From: Ilumatobacteraceae bacterium
GTDB lineage: Bacteria > Actinomycetota > Acidimicrobiia > Acidimicrobiales > Ilumatobacteraceae
Assembly: GCA_033344875.1 (NCBI GenBank)
Contig: JAWPMO010000001.1
Coordinates: 893,595-957,594 of the forward strand
DNA: 64,000 nt
Reading direction: 5' to 3'
A model generated the notes under the pieces. That model saw nothing but the letters and a program-made list of their open reading frames with translations, did no database searches and was not told where the DNA came from. The number at the start of each line of letters is the position of its first letter. The stretch's first letter is position 1. Both the position numbers and the translations under genes were made by a program. Shown here piece after piece: positions 43,049-51,827 of the stretch.

Positions 43049-43669
43049 ATGTCCGTATCCAGCCGCCCCACCCGTGCCGCCGCCATCGCTGCGGTCCTCG
43101 CCCTCGTCGTCGCCGGCTGCGGCGAACGCTCGGGAAAGGTGCTCGACGAGCCGGTGTTCCCACCGCCGGCGCCGCCGGTCGACACGAGCGTTCCGGCCGA
43201 ACAGGCCGCCGAGACGACGATGGCGCCGCCGCTCACCTTGGTCACACCGTGGGTCGACGGTGCCGCGATCCCCGAGCGGAACACGTGCGCTGACGCGGGT
43301 GTCTCACCGGCGATGACCTGGTCGAACGTGCCGCCTGGCACCGCGGAACTCGCCGTCTCGGTGGTCGACCTCGACGCCGCCTCCTTCGTCCACTGGATCG
43401 TGTACGGGATCGCTCCCGTCGAACCGGGCCTCCCCGAGGGGCAGCTGCCCGAAGCGACGTTCGAGTGGCGAAATTCGGCCGGTCAGCCCGGCTGGTTCGC
43501 CCCGTGCCCGCCCGCCGGCGAGACACATCGGTACCAGATCACGGTCTACGCGCTCAACCAACAGCTCGAATCTGCCGATGATGCATCACCAACCGAAGTG
43601 TTGTCCATCCTGGACGCGATCACCATCGCCCGCTCATCCGTCATCGGCCTCACGGCCGGTTCCGGCTGA
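43049..43669 (+). CDS. YbhB/YbcL-type PEBP-family lipoprotein
   Basis: 206-aa protein with a lipobox (LVVAGC) after a short hydrophobic segment. The Pro-rich linker PPPAPPVDTS is followed by a phosphatidylethanolamine-binding (Raf kinase inhibitor-like) domain: NVPPGTAELAVSVVDLDA, FVHWIVYGI and GWFAPCPPAGETHRYQITVYAL. The bacterial role is unknown; some bind lipids or act as inhibitors. The domain is complete. Confidence 0.87.
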   Translation: MSVSSRPTRAAAIAAVLALVVAGCGERSGKVLDEPVFPPPAPPVDTSVPAEQAAETTMAPPLTLVTPWVDGAAIPERNTCADAGVSPAMTWSNVPPGTAELAVSVVDLDAASFVHWIVYGIAPVEPGLPEGQLPEATFEWRNSAGQPGWFAPCPPAGETHRYQITVYALNQQLESADDASPTEVLSILDAITIARSSVIGLTAGSG

Positions 43670-43684
43670 GCAGGCACACCCCAC

Positions 43685-45430
43685 ATGACCGACGAACGCA
43701 TCGCCATCGCCACGAGCGCCGACGCACCCGCTCTCGACGCGGGCGACATCGACCGACTCCGGCAGCTCGTCGATGCGTCCGGGATCGCCACCATCTTCAC
43801 GACGATCCGTGGCGATTTCCTGCACGCGAACGAGGCCGGAGCCGAGCTGTTCCGCTCGCAGGCGGTGCCCGGCGGGCGTCTCGACGGCCGCGAGTCGCTG
43901 TCGACGGTGCTCGACCAGATCCCGCAGCGTCTCCTGACCGATCCCGAAGGCGGTGTCTGGCACGGCGACGTCGACGTCAGCGCCCACGGCATGCCCGACT
44001 CGGTCCAGTCCACGACGGTGCACGTCCACCACGATCCGACGTCCGCCGACGGCGGGTTCATCGCCGTGATGTGCCAGGACGTCACCGACGAGCGCCGGCG
44101 CCAGGCGTCGCTCCTCCAGCTCCTCGAGCACGACAGCGTCACCGGCCTGCTGAATCGCAGCGCGGTGATCGAACGACTCACCGACGCACTCCGCCGGATC
44201 GACGAGGACGGCGGCGAGGTCGCCGTCCTGCTGGTCGACATCGACCGACTGCGTGACGTCAACGACGCACTCGGCCACGAGATCGGTGACCGACTCCTGG
44301 CCTCCACCGCGAAGCGTCTGTCCACCGCCGTCCGACCGAACGACATCGTCGCCCGGCTCGGCGGCGATCAGTTCGTGGTGATCTGCCACAGCGTGCCCGA
44401 TGCCCCCGTCGCGATGGACCTGGCCGACCGTGTGCGGCGGGCCCTCACCGGTCGGCTCACGATCCGGCAACTCGAACTCGACGTGTCCGTCAGTGTCGGG
44501 GTCGGGATCACCGACACCACGTTGCGTCAGAGCGCACCCGACGCCGCCGCGATCCGTCTCATCACCCGGGCCGACACGGCGGTCCACGCCGCCAAGCAGG
44601 CCGGGCGGGCCCGGTGCGCGCAGTTCACCGATCAGCTCCAGAACGCGGCCAAGATCCGCACCGAACTCGCCGCCGCGCTGTCCAAGGCACTCCGCGAGGG
44701 CGAACTCCACGTCGAGTACCAACCGATCTTCTCGGCGGTCTCGCAGCAGGCCGAGGCGGCCGAGGCGCTCGTGCGCTGGTCGCATCCGGTCCGTGGCCGC
44801 ATCGAGGCGAGCGAGTTCATCCCCGTCGCCGAGGAGACCGGTGTCATCGTCCCGATCGGTGACTGGGTGCTCCAGCAGGCGTGCATCTCGGCTCGCTACT
44901 GGATCGACAACGGCGTCGTCGGCCAGCGCTTCGCCGTGCACGTCAACGTGTCACGCATGCAGCTGGCCAACAGCACGTTCGTCAACCGCGTGGTCGATCT
45001 CCTCCGCGAGTACCGCCTGCGCCCACGCCAGATCGTGCTCGAGGCACGCGAGGCGACCTTGCTCGGCAGCGACGCCGATGCGGTGATCCGGTCGGTCCGT
45101 GCGCTCCGTCGCGTCGGGGTCCGGATCGCACTCGACAACTTCGGCACGGGCTCCAACGCCCTGTCGCTGCTCACCGAGATCGGGGCCGACGTCCTCAAGC
45201 TCGACGGTTCGCTGGCACTCCCCAGCGGGGCGTCCGAGGCCGACACCCGGGTCGTCCGAGCCCTGGTCCTCCTGGCGCACGCGCTGAACATGGAGGTCGT
45301 CGCCGAACGGGTCACCGGTGTCGAACAGTTGCGTCGTCTCCGGGCCGCGGGTTGTGATCTCGTGCAGGGCCACCTGGTCGGCAAGCCGAGCGCCCCCGAC
45401 CAGCTGGTCGCCCACATGAACCTCGATTGA
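43685..45430 (+). CDS. PAS-GGDEF-EAL protein with degenerate catalytic motifs
   Basis: 581-aa cytosolic protein: PAS-like region (about 20-140), GGDEF domain (about 145-310) and EAL domain (about 325-575). The cyclase signature reads GGDQF. In the EAL domain, EAL itself is kept (AEALVRW), but the next Glu motif is EARE instead of ETE, DDFG is DNFG, KID is KLD, and AEGVE is AERVT without the final Glu. The domains may bind nucleotides without turning them over. It may serve as a c-di-GMP receptor. Starts 15 bp after the PEBP gene. Confidence 0.88.
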   Translation: MTDERIAIATSADAPALDAGDIDRLRQLVDASGIATIFTTIRGDFLHANEAGAELFRSQAVPGGRLDGRESLSTVLDQIPQRLLTDPEGGVWHGDVDVSAHGMPDSVQSTTVHVHHDPTSADGGFIAVMCQDVTDERRRQASLLQLLEHDSVTGLLNRSAVIERLTDALRRIDEDGGEVAVLLVDIDRLRDVNDALGHEIGDRLLASTAKRLSTAVRPNDIVARLGGDQFVVICHSVPDAPVAMDLADRVRRALTGRLTIRQLELDVSVSVGVGITDTTLRQSAPDAAAIRLITRADTAVHAAKQAGRARCAQFTDQLQNAAKIRTELAAALSKALREGELHVEYQPIFSAVSQQAEAAEALVRWSHPVRGRIEASEFIPVAEETGVIVPIGDWVLQQACISARYWIDNGVVGQRFAVHVNVSRMQLANSTFVNRVVDLLREYRLRPRQIVLEAREATLLGSDADAVIRSVRALRRVGVRIALDNFGTGSNALSLLTEIGADVLKLDGSLALPSGASEADTRVVRALVLLAHALNMEVVAERVTGVEQLRRLRAAGCDLVQGHLVGKPSAPDQLVAHMNLD

Positions 45431-45449
45431 CCAGCGGTACCCTGGCCCG

Positions 45450-45767
45450 GTGACGAACGCCCAGGTCATCGACGTCGAACTGGAGCGGCAGCTCGAACTC
45501 CGGGTCACCTACGACGACGATGTGACCTGTTCGTTCCCCCTGCTGACGCTCCGCCAGGCCTGCCCCTGCGCCACGTGCCGAGGCCGTCGCGAGCAAGGGC
45601 TCGACGCCTACGGTGGCTCGTCGATCGAGGCCCGCGGGGCCGAGATGCACGGCAGCTGGGGCATCTCGATCGACTGGTCCGACGGCCACAGCACGGGGAT
45701 CTACCCGTGGACGCATCTGCGGTCGTGGTGGGACGCCGGTCTCGACGGACAATACGCTCAGCCCTGA
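45450..45767 (+). CDS. DUF971/GBBH-like N-terminal domain protein
   Basis: 105-aa protein made of a single domain like the N-terminus of gamma-butyrobetaine hydroxylase: YDDDVTCSFPLLTLRQACPCATCRG and SIDWSDGHSTGIYPWTHLRSW. The Cys cluster CPCATC can bind zinc. Members appear in Fe-S cluster and redox contexts, but the function is not settled. GTG start. Its stop overlaps the rhomboid ATG (TGATG). Confidence 0.82.
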   Translation: MTNAQVIDVELERQLELRVTYDDDVTCSFPLLTLRQACPCATCRGRREQGLDAYGGSSIEARGAEMHGSWGISIDWSDGHSTGIYPWTHLRSWWDAGLDGQYAQP

Positions 45768-46618
45768 TGAGCCTCCCTCCCCCGCCCCCATCGACCGAGT
45801 CGGCGACGTGCTACCGCCACCCCGATCGGCCGACCGGTCGCCGTTGCACCCGTTGCGGCAAGTCCGCCTGCGCCGACTGCCTCGTGCAGGCCTCCGTCGG
45901 GAGCCACTGCGTCGATTGCGCCAAGGCGTCGCGCCCTGACGTGCGCACCCGCGCCAAGTTCTGGAGCTCACGGCAGCCGGCGATGGTCACGATGGCGATC
46001 ATCGCGATCAACGTCGCCTTCTTCCTGTACACCACGCTGCTCGATCCCGAGAGCCTGAGCGGACGTCTGACCGAGGCCCACGTCCAGCTCGGCCTCAACG
46101 AACAGTTCCTGCGGCTCGACGGCGAGTGGTATCGCCTCGTCACCTCGGGTTTCATGCATTACGGGCTGATCCACATCGGCTTCAACATGTACCTGCTGTA
46201 CATGCTCGGCCAGATGCTCGAACCGGCCCTGGGTCGCGTCAAGTTCCTACTGGTCTACTTCGGCGGGCTGCTCGGCGGTTCGGCGGGCTCACTGGTGCTC
46301 GATCGCCAGAACGCGATCTCCGCCGGCGCCTCGGGTGCCGTGTTCGGGCTGATGGCGCTGGCCTTCGTGGGGTACTACCTCAACGGCGCCAACCCGTTGA
46401 ACACGTCGATCGGCAGCTTGCTGATGCTCAATCTGGTGATCACCTTCCTGTTCCCACGGATCTCGATCGGTGGTCACCTCGGCGGTGCGGCCGCCGGCGC
46501 GGTGATGGCGGTGATCGTCATGGCACCGCGGCATCGCGGCTATCCCAGCTGGGCACCGTACGTGGCACCTGCCGCCGTTGTCGCACTCAGTGTGGTCATT
46601 TCGGTGCTGGCGGTGTGA
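45767..46618 (+). CDS. Rhomboid-family intramembrane serine protease with zinc-ribbon N-terminus
   Basis: 283-aa membrane protein. Residues 10-50 carry a B-box-like Cys/His cluster (CYRHPDRPTGRRCTRCGKSACADC...C..C). Six or seven hydrophobic helices follow with HIGFNMYLLYMLG, the catalytic GASGAVFG Ser and the GGHLGGAAAG His, so the Ser-His dyad is intact. It would cleave membrane proteins within the bilayer. Co-translated with the DUF971 gene. This zinc-ribbon/rhomboid combination is common in actinobacteria. Confidence 0.92.
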   Translation: MSLPPPPPSTESATCYRHPDRPTGRRCTRCGKSACADCLVQASVGSHCVDCAKASRPDVRTRAKFWSSRQPAMVTMAIIAINVAFFLYTTLLDPESLSGRLTEAHVQLGLNEQFLRLDGEWYRLVTSGFMHYGLIHIGFNMYLLYMLGQMLEPALGRVKFLLVYFGGLLGGSAGSLVLDRQNAISAGASGAVFGLMALAFVGYYLNGANPLNTSIGSLLMLNLVITFLFPRISIGGHLGGAAAGAVMAVIVMAPRHRGYPSWAPYVAPAAVVALSVVISVLAV

Positions 46619-46659
46619 TCACGCCATCGAGTGGCAGGATTTCGTCAAGTTCAGTCGGT

Positions 46660-46688
46660 TTGACTGTTGGTCGGACCGCCCCAATGTT
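46660..46688 (+). promoter_or_regulatory. Possible promoter in an AT-richer gap
   Basis: -35 TTGACT (46660-46665), 17-bp spacer, weak -10 AATGTT (46683-46688). The gap 46619-46727 is lower in GC than its surroundings. Just downstream ACTGTGAACTC and ACTGTCAACTC form an imperfect 11-bp tandem repeat that could be a regulator site. The STAS-like gene starts at 46728. Confidence 0.4.
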
Positions 46689-46727
46689 ACTGTGAACTCA
46701 CTGTCAACTCGACTTTACGTTCTTTGC

Positions 46728-47114
46728 ATGACTCGCACGCATCGCCGCTTCCGAGGATGGGTCACCGCCCGTCGCGCCCGCCGGGGCCGACCGGCCGCCA
46801 CCGTCAGTCCGACCGCTGGTCACTGCGCGTCCCTGACGCCCACAATCCGGGTCGAGCACGTCGACGATCCCGAGCTCCCCTTCCGGTTGGTGCGCGCCGA
46901 CGGCATGCTCTGCCCGGCGACGATCGACCGACTGCTCGACGCCTGGTCGAACCTCGTCGGACCGTGTGCGCTGCACCTCGACCTGGGCGACGCCCTGATC
47001 GCTGATGCCGTCACGATGCAATGTCTGGAAACGGCGCTCGACCACCTCGAACGGCAACGGATCGAGGTCCGCCTCGTCGGGATCGACCCGCAACACCCGG
47101 TCCTCCACCGCTGA
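46728..47114 (+). CDS. Small STAS-like protein
   Basis: 128-aa protein. The N-terminal 40 residues are Arg-rich (TRTHRRFRGWVTARRARRGR). The rest resembles a STAS/anti-sigma-antagonist domain: CALHLDLGDALIADAVTMQCLETALDHLERQRIEVRLVGI has the strand, loop and helix order of SpoIIAA, but Ala-Val replaces the usual phosphorylated Ser-Ser site. ATG 46728 follows an AT-richer gap with a possible promoter. The frame is open back to 46578 but lacks coding character there. Confidence 0.6.
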   Translation: MTRTHRRFRGWVTARRARRGRPAATVSPTAGHCASLTPTIRVEHVDDPELPFRLVRADGMLCPATIDRLLDAWSNLVGPCALHLDLGDALIADAVTMQCLETALDHLERQRIEVRLVGIDPQHPVLHR

Positions 47115-47164
47115 CCCGGCAACCTCACAGCATCTCTGCCACACCCCTCCTTCATGATCGGGGT

Positions 47165-47332
47165 ATGAACGAACACGACGTCCCCCAGCAACTGACCCTG
47201 TTGCCGTCGTCGAACGTGCCGGTCCAGTTCCGACTCGATGCCGACACGCGTCGCCGCGGGCAACGCCACATCGCGGAGATCCGCCGGATGCTCGCCGACC
47301 GCCAGGCGGCGCGTCAGGCGACCGCAGCCTGA
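47165..47332 (+). CDS. Small hypothetical protein
   Basis: 55-aa protein: a hydrophilic start (MNEHDVPQQLTLLPSSNVPVQFRL) and a basic helix with many Arg and Ala (RRRGQRHIAEIRRMLADRQAARQ). Codon bias is like that of the neighbours. It follows the STAS-like gene by 50 bp. Arg-rich helices of this kind often bind nucleic acids, but no function is claimed. Confidence 0.5.
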   Translation: MNEHDVPQQLTLLPSSNVPVQFRLDADTRRRGQRHIAEIRRMLADRQAARQATAA

Positions 47333-47359
47333 CATCCGCCGCTCCGACGGCGCCCGGCC

Positions 47360-48343
47360 TCAGCCGGCGTTCGGCGCCAGCGACGTGACCGCGTCCCAGT
47401 GGTCGAGGTCCGGATCGAACGGCAGGATCGCCAACGCGCTGGTCGTCACGCCGTTGTCGAAGTACTGCTGGATGCGGGCCCGGCACGCCTCCGGGGTTCC
47501 GTGTACCACGAGGTCGTCGACGACCGAATCGGGGATCTCGGCCAACGCCTGCTTGCGGTCGCCGGCCTTCCACGCCGCCCACATCCCCGCCAGCTCGTCG
47601 CCACGACCGAGCCACTCCTGGAACGCCGCGTAGACCGGCACGTTCATGTAGGCCGCGATCGCGCGGCGAGCACCGGCACGCACCACCTCAGCGTTGTCGC
47701 TCGGGCACACGAAGATGCGAGCGACCAGCTCTCGATCCTCCCCGCCGGCACCCTCCCGGAGCGCTGCGGCCACCTGCGGCACGTCGCCGGCCGCCAACCA
47801 GTTGGTGATCGCGCCGTCGGCCTCGCGGCCGGCCATCTTCAACATGCCGTCGCGCAGCGCGGCCACGACGATCTTCGGCGGCTCCTCCGGTCGGATCCCG
47901 AGCCGGAACCCGCGGATCTCGAACGTGTCGTACTCGCGATCGACCTTCTCGCCGCTGAACGCGTCGCGCAGGAAGCGGACCATGTCGCGCACCTTCTGAT
48001 ACGGCTGTTCGAACGGCACGCCGTTCCAGCGTTCGACGATCACGTTCGACGACGAGCCGATGCCGAGCACGAATCGCCCCGGCGCCGCGTCGGCGAGCGT
48101 GGCGGCACTCTGGGCCATGCACGCGGGGGCGCGGGTGTACGCCGGGAGGATCGCCGTGCCGAGCCGCAGGCGTGGCTCCCACACCGACGCCAACGCCAGC
48201 GGCGTCAGGCCGTCGCCGCCGTCGGATTCGGCGGTCCAGACGTCGGTGTAGCCGAGGTCGGCGAGCTCGACGATGCGGTCGCGCTGGGCATGGAGCGGAC
48301 CGCTCAGGGGGATCGTCATTCCGGGGCGTTGGGGGATCGACAT
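47360..48343 (-). CDS. LLM-class F420-dependent oxidoreductase
   Basis: 327-aa luciferase-like enzyme, the third in the window. IVELADLGYTDVWTAES, LRLGTAILPAYTRAP and RFVLGIGSSSNVIVERWNG are characteristic of the F420-dependent branch in mycobacteria and relatives, and HGTPEACRARIQQYFDNGV closes the barrel. It is divergent from the amidase gene with a 45-bp gap. The substrate is unknown. Confidence 0.88.
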   Translation of the reverse strand: MSIPQRPGMTIPLSGPLHAQRDRIVELADLGYTDVWTAESDGGDGLTPLALASVWEPRLRLGTAILPAYTRAPACMAQSAATLADAAPGRFVLGIGSSSNVIVERWNGVPFEQPYQKVRDMVRFLRDAFSGEKVDREYDTFEIRGFRLGIRPEEPPKIVVAALRDGMLKMAGREADGAITNWLAAGDVPQVAAALREGAGGEDRELVARIFVCPSDNAEVVRAGARRAIAAYMNVPVYAAFQEWLGRGDELAGMWAAWKAGDRKQALAEIPDSVVDDLVVHGTPEACRARIQQYFDNGVTTSALAILPFDPDLDHWDAVTSLAPNAG

Positions 48344-48388
48344 GCGTGCGACTGTAGGTCGTCACGCTTGGAGGATTACCGTCCTGCC

Positions 48389-49807
48389 ATGGCCGACCAA
48401 CCCTGGCAGGGCGATGCCTGTTCACTCGTCGACGCATTCCGATCCGGCGAGCGCAGCCCACGCGAAGAGCTCGACGCTGTGTTCGACGCGATCGACGCCA
48501 GTGACCTCAACGCCTTCTCCCATCTCCACCGCGACGAAGCTCGTGCCGCCGCCGACGTGGCCGACATCGGCAAGCCGTTCGGTGGGGTCCCGATCGGGGT
48601 GAAAGAGCTCGACCAGGTCGAGCGCTGGCCCGATACGCACGCCTGCGTCGTGTATCGCGATGCGGTCGCGCCGCACACCAACACGAACCCCGGCCGGGCC
48701 CGTGACCGCGGTGGGGCCGTTCTGATGGGGCAGACAACGGCGTCCGAGTTCGGTGGCGTCAACGTGACCCGCACCGTGCTCAACGGCACCACGCACAATC
48801 CGTGGCAGCACGGCACCACGCCGGGTGGTTCGTCGGGTGGAACGGCCGCCGCGGTCGCCGGTGGGCTCGTCACGCTCGGCACGGGCGGCGACGGTGGTGG
48901 GTCGATCCGGATCCCGGCCGGTTTCACCGGGCTGGTCGGCCTCAAGGCCACCTACGGCCGGATCCCCCTGACGCCCGCCGCCGGGTTGGGAGCGATGACC
49001 GTCACACACGGTTGCCTGTCGCGCTCGGTTCGCGACACCGCTCGCTGGTTCGATGTGTGCAACGGCCGCGATCCGCGTGAACCGCTGTCGCTCCCCCGGG
49101 TGGAGGGCTGGGAGCAAGGGCTCGGCACACATCTCGACGAGCTGCGTGGCAAGCGTGTCGCCGTGGTTCCCGACTGGGGCGCCGCCGTCGTCTCCCCGGT
49201 CATGTGGGAGCTGCTCGAGGAATCGGCCGAGGCGTTGATCGCCGATCTCGATCTGGTGCGGGTCGACGGTGTCGACACCGAACTGCCACGGATGGGCGCT
49301 GCCTGGTCGGTGGCCAACTCGGTCGGACTGATCGCCAAGCTCGAGGAGCACTGGCCGGCGTGCGCCGACGAACTGACCCCGGAGATCCGGATGGCGATGG
49401 AGTACGGACCCGGGCAGTACGGGGCCGAGGCCCGCAACAAGCTCGAACGGCGCCGGACCGAACTCAACGAGGCGATGGCGCGCATCTTCGACACCGCCGC
49501 CGGTGGGGTCGACTTCGTGATCACCGCGACCAATCCCGACGTGGCGTTCGCCGCCGACGGGCCGCTGCCCGACACATTCGGCGGCGTGCAAGCCGGGGCC
49601 AAGATCAACGGACGGCTCACCTTTCCCGCCAACCTGCACGGCAACCCGGCGATCTCGATCCCGGCCGGCTTCCTCGATGGGCTCCCGATCGGTTTGCAGG
49701 TGGTCGGGCCGCACTTCACCGAGGAACTCCTGCTCGACATGGCCCTGACGGCCGAGCGCAACCGCCCCTGGCCGCTCACGACACGGGTCGCCGCCGACAC
49801 GATCTAG
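48389..49807 (+). CDS. Amidase (amidase signature family)
   Basis: 472-aa hydrolase. The Ser-cisSer-Lys triad is present: Lys in GGVPIGVKEL, the cis-Ser in GTTPGGSSGG, and the nucleophile Ser in GGDGGGSIRIPAGF (usually GTDTGGSIR). Family length is 450-500 aa. The amide substrate cannot be deduced; GatA-specific partners gatB/gatC are absent. ATG 48389 lies after the divergent LLM promoter region. The VOC gene begins 9 bp after its stop. Confidence 0.9.
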   Translation: MADQPWQGDACSLVDAFRSGERSPREELDAVFDAIDASDLNAFSHLHRDEARAAADVADIGKPFGGVPIGVKELDQVERWPDTHACVVYRDAVAPHTNTNPGRARDRGGAVLMGQTTASEFGGVNVTRTVLNGTTHNPWQHGTTPGGSSGGTAAAVAGGLVTLGTGGDGGGSIRIPAGFTGLVGLKATYGRIPLTPAAGLGAMTVTHGCLSRSVRDTARWFDVCNGRDPREPLSLPRVEGWEQGLGTHLDELRGKRVAVVPDWGAAVVSPVMWELLEESAEALIADLDLVRVDGVDTELPRMGAAWSVANSVGLIAKLEEHWPACADELTPEIRMAMEYGPGQYGAEARNKLERRRTELNEAMARIFDTAAGGVDFVITATNPDVAFAADGPLPDTFGGVQAGAKINGRLTFPANLHGNPAISIPAGFLDGLPIGLQVVGPHFTEELLLDMALTAERNRPWPLTTRVAADTI

Positions 49808-49816
49808 GGTCGTCAC

Positions 49817-50206
49817 ATGGAACTCGGTGCGTTCTCCGTCAGTCTGCCCGTCGCCGACCTCGCAGCGTCGATGGCCTTCTACGCCACGCTCGGCTTCGAA
49901 CAGACGGGCGGCGACCCGGATGAAAACTGGGTGATCCTCCGGAACGGCGACACGGTGATCGGCCTGTTCCACGGCATGTTCGACGAGCCGATCCTCACGT
50001 TCAATCCCGGTATCGACCAACAGATGCAGCGACTCGATCGGTTCACGGATGTTCGCGAGATCCAGTCACGGCTGATCGACGCCGGGGTCACCATGGTCGA
50101 ACCGACCGACCCCGACGGGACCGAGCCGGCCCACGTCGTGCTGACCGACCCCGACGGCAACCGGATCATGGTCGATCAGTTCTGGCCGCGTCCCGACGCC
50201 ACGTAG
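49817..50206 (+). CDS. VOC-family (glyoxalase/bleomycin resistance-like) protein
   Basis: 129-aa single-domain protein with the paired beta-alpha-beta-beta-beta units of the vicinal oxygen chelate fold: SLPVADLAASMAFYATLGFEQTGG at the start and VVLTDPDGNRIMVDQFWP at the end. Metal and substrate are unknown. It lies 9 bp after the amidase gene and so is probably in the same operon. Confidence 0.85.
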   Translation: MELGAFSVSLPVADLAASMAFYATLGFEQTGGDPDENWVILRNGDTVIGLFHGMFDEPILTFNPGIDQQMQRLDRFTDVREIQSRLIDAGVTMVEPTDPDGTEPAHVVLTDPDGNRIMVDQFWPRPDAT

Positions 50207-50240
50207 AGGCCGTACCCCGGCGCGAACTAGGTTCGGCGGC

Positions 50241-51776
50241 ATGAAAGTGGCGCTGACGGTCAACGATTTCATCCGGCGCGCAGAGGCGCTCTACCCGGAC
50301 CGCGAGGCGATCGCCGACGAGCCCGACCAGCCGGCCGAGTCGTGGGGCACGATCACCTACCGCGAGATGGCCCGCCGGGCGAAGGCGATGGCCGCCGGGC
50401 TCGACGCACTCGGCATCCGGCCGGGCGAACGGGTGGCGATGATGTCGCACAACTCCGCGCGGCTGCTGACCGCGCTGTTCGGCGTGAGCGGGTCGGGCCG
50501 GATCCTCGTGCCGATCAACTTCCGGCTGGTCGCCGAGGAGGTCAAGTACATCGTCGCCCACTCCGGCGCGCGGGTGCTGCTGGTCGACCCCGAACTCGAG
50601 GAGGCGATGGCCGACGTCGAGTGCGAGATGAAGTGGACGATCGGCGCCGAGAGCGATGCGATCCTCATGAAGTTCGACACCGAACCCGAACCGTGGGACG
50701 GCGACGAGGACGCGACCGCCACGATCAACTACACGTCGGGCACCACCGCTCGCCCCAAGGGCGTGCAGCTCACCCACCGCAACGTGTGGCTGAACGCCAC
50801 CACGTTCGGGTGGCACATGGGCGTGAGTGACCGCGACGTGTACCTGCACACGCTCCCCCAGTTCCACTGCAACGGCTGGGGGATGCTCTACGCCGTCACC
50901 GGGATGGGCGGCAAGCACGTGATCCAGCGCAAGATCGACGGCGCCGAGATCCTCCGGCGCGTGGAGGAGCACGGGGTCACGCTGATGTGCGGCGCGCCGG
51001 CGGTGCTCAACATGATCCTCGACGCCGCGGCCGAGTGGGACGGTCCGATCCCCGGCAGCGGGCGGGTTCGGATCGTGGTCGCCGGCGCTCCCCCACCCAC
51101 ACGGACGATCGAGCGGACCGAGACCGAGCTCGGGTGGGAGTTCGTGCAGATCTACGGCTTGACCGAGACGGCGCCGCTGTTGACGATCAACCGCAACCGG
51201 GCCGAGTGGGACGACCTCTCCCCCGCCGACCGGGCCGTCAAGCTCAACCGGGCCGGCGCACCGGCGATCGGGTGTCAGATGGCGGTCGACAGCGAGGGCG
51301 AGATCCTCGCCCGGTCGAACGTGGTGATGGCCGGCTATTGGGAGCAACCCGATCAGACGGCGCTCGCGATCCGCGACGGCTTCTTCCACACCGGTGACGG
51401 CGGCTACATCGACGACGCCAACTACGTGACGATCGCCGACCGCAAGAAAGACGTGATCATCTCGGGCGGCGAGAACGTGAGCTCGATCGAGGTCGAGGAC
51501 GCGATCTTCCAGCACGACGACGTGACCGAGGTCGCGGTGATCGGGATCCCCGACGAGAAGTGGGGCGAACTGGTGACGGCGCTGGTGGTGAAGGCGCCGG
51601 GTTCGTCGCTGACCGAGGACGAGGTGATCGCCTGGACGAAGCAGAAGCTCGCCGGCTACAAGTGCCCCAAGCGGGTCGAGTTCCGTGACGAACTCGCCCG
51701 CACGGCCACCGGCAAGCTGCAGAAGTTCAAGCTGCGCGAGCCGTTCTGGGCGGGCGCCGACCGCCAGGTCAACTGA
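50241..51776 (+). CDS. AMP-binding acyl-CoA ligase (FadD-like)
   Basis: 511-aa ANL-superfamily enzyme. P-loop YTSGTTARPKGVQLTHRN, the IYGLTETAP motif, TGDGGYID and the hinge DRKKDVIISGGENVSS are complete, and the catalytic Lys lies in RTATGKLQKFKLRE. It would activate a carboxylic acid as acyl-AMP and load CoA. Fatty-acid or aromatic substrates are equally possible. It is the last gene of the amidase-VOC-ligase run. Confidence 0.92.
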   Translation: MKVALTVNDFIRRAEALYPDREAIADEPDQPAESWGTITYREMARRAKAMAAGLDALGIRPGERVAMMSHNSARLLTALFGVSGSGRILVPINFRLVAEEVKYIVAHSGARVLLVDPELEEAMADVECEMKWTIGAESDAILMKFDTEPEPWDGDEDATATINYTSGTTARPKGVQLTHRNVWLNATTFGWHMGVSDRDVYLHTLPQFHCNGWGMLYAVTGMGGKHVIQRKIDGAEILRRVEEHGVTLMCGAPAVLNMILDAAAEWDGPIPGSGRVRIVVAGAPPPTRTIERTETELGWEFVQIYGLTETAPLLTINRNRAEWDDLSPADRAVKLNRAGAPAIGCQMAVDSEGEILARSNVVMAGYWEQPDQTALAIRDGFFHTGDGGYIDDANYVTIADRKKDVIISGGENVSSIEVEDAIFQHDDVTEVAVIGIPDEKWGELVTALVVKAPGSSLTEDEVIAWTKQKLAGYKCPKRVEFRDELARTATGKLQKFKLREPFWAGADRQVN

Positions 51777-51819
51777 CGCCGGGGCAACCGACGCCGGGTC
51801 GACCAACGCCGGATCGAGT
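51775..51819 (+). repeat. Three imperfect 15-bp repeats after the acyl-CoA ligase gene
   Basis: GACGCCGGGGCAACC, GACGCCGGGTCGACC and AACGCCGGATCGAGT in tandem, starting within the stop codon (51774-51776) and lying between convergent genes. Likely a small slippage product. Confidence 0.6.
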
Positions 51820-51827
51820 GAGCCCGT

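Noticed and set aside
46578-46727. Upstream extension of the STAS-like protein
   Set aside because: Cys/Trp-rich translation in an AT-richer stretch that looks like promoter DNA, and overlaps the rhomboid 3' end.
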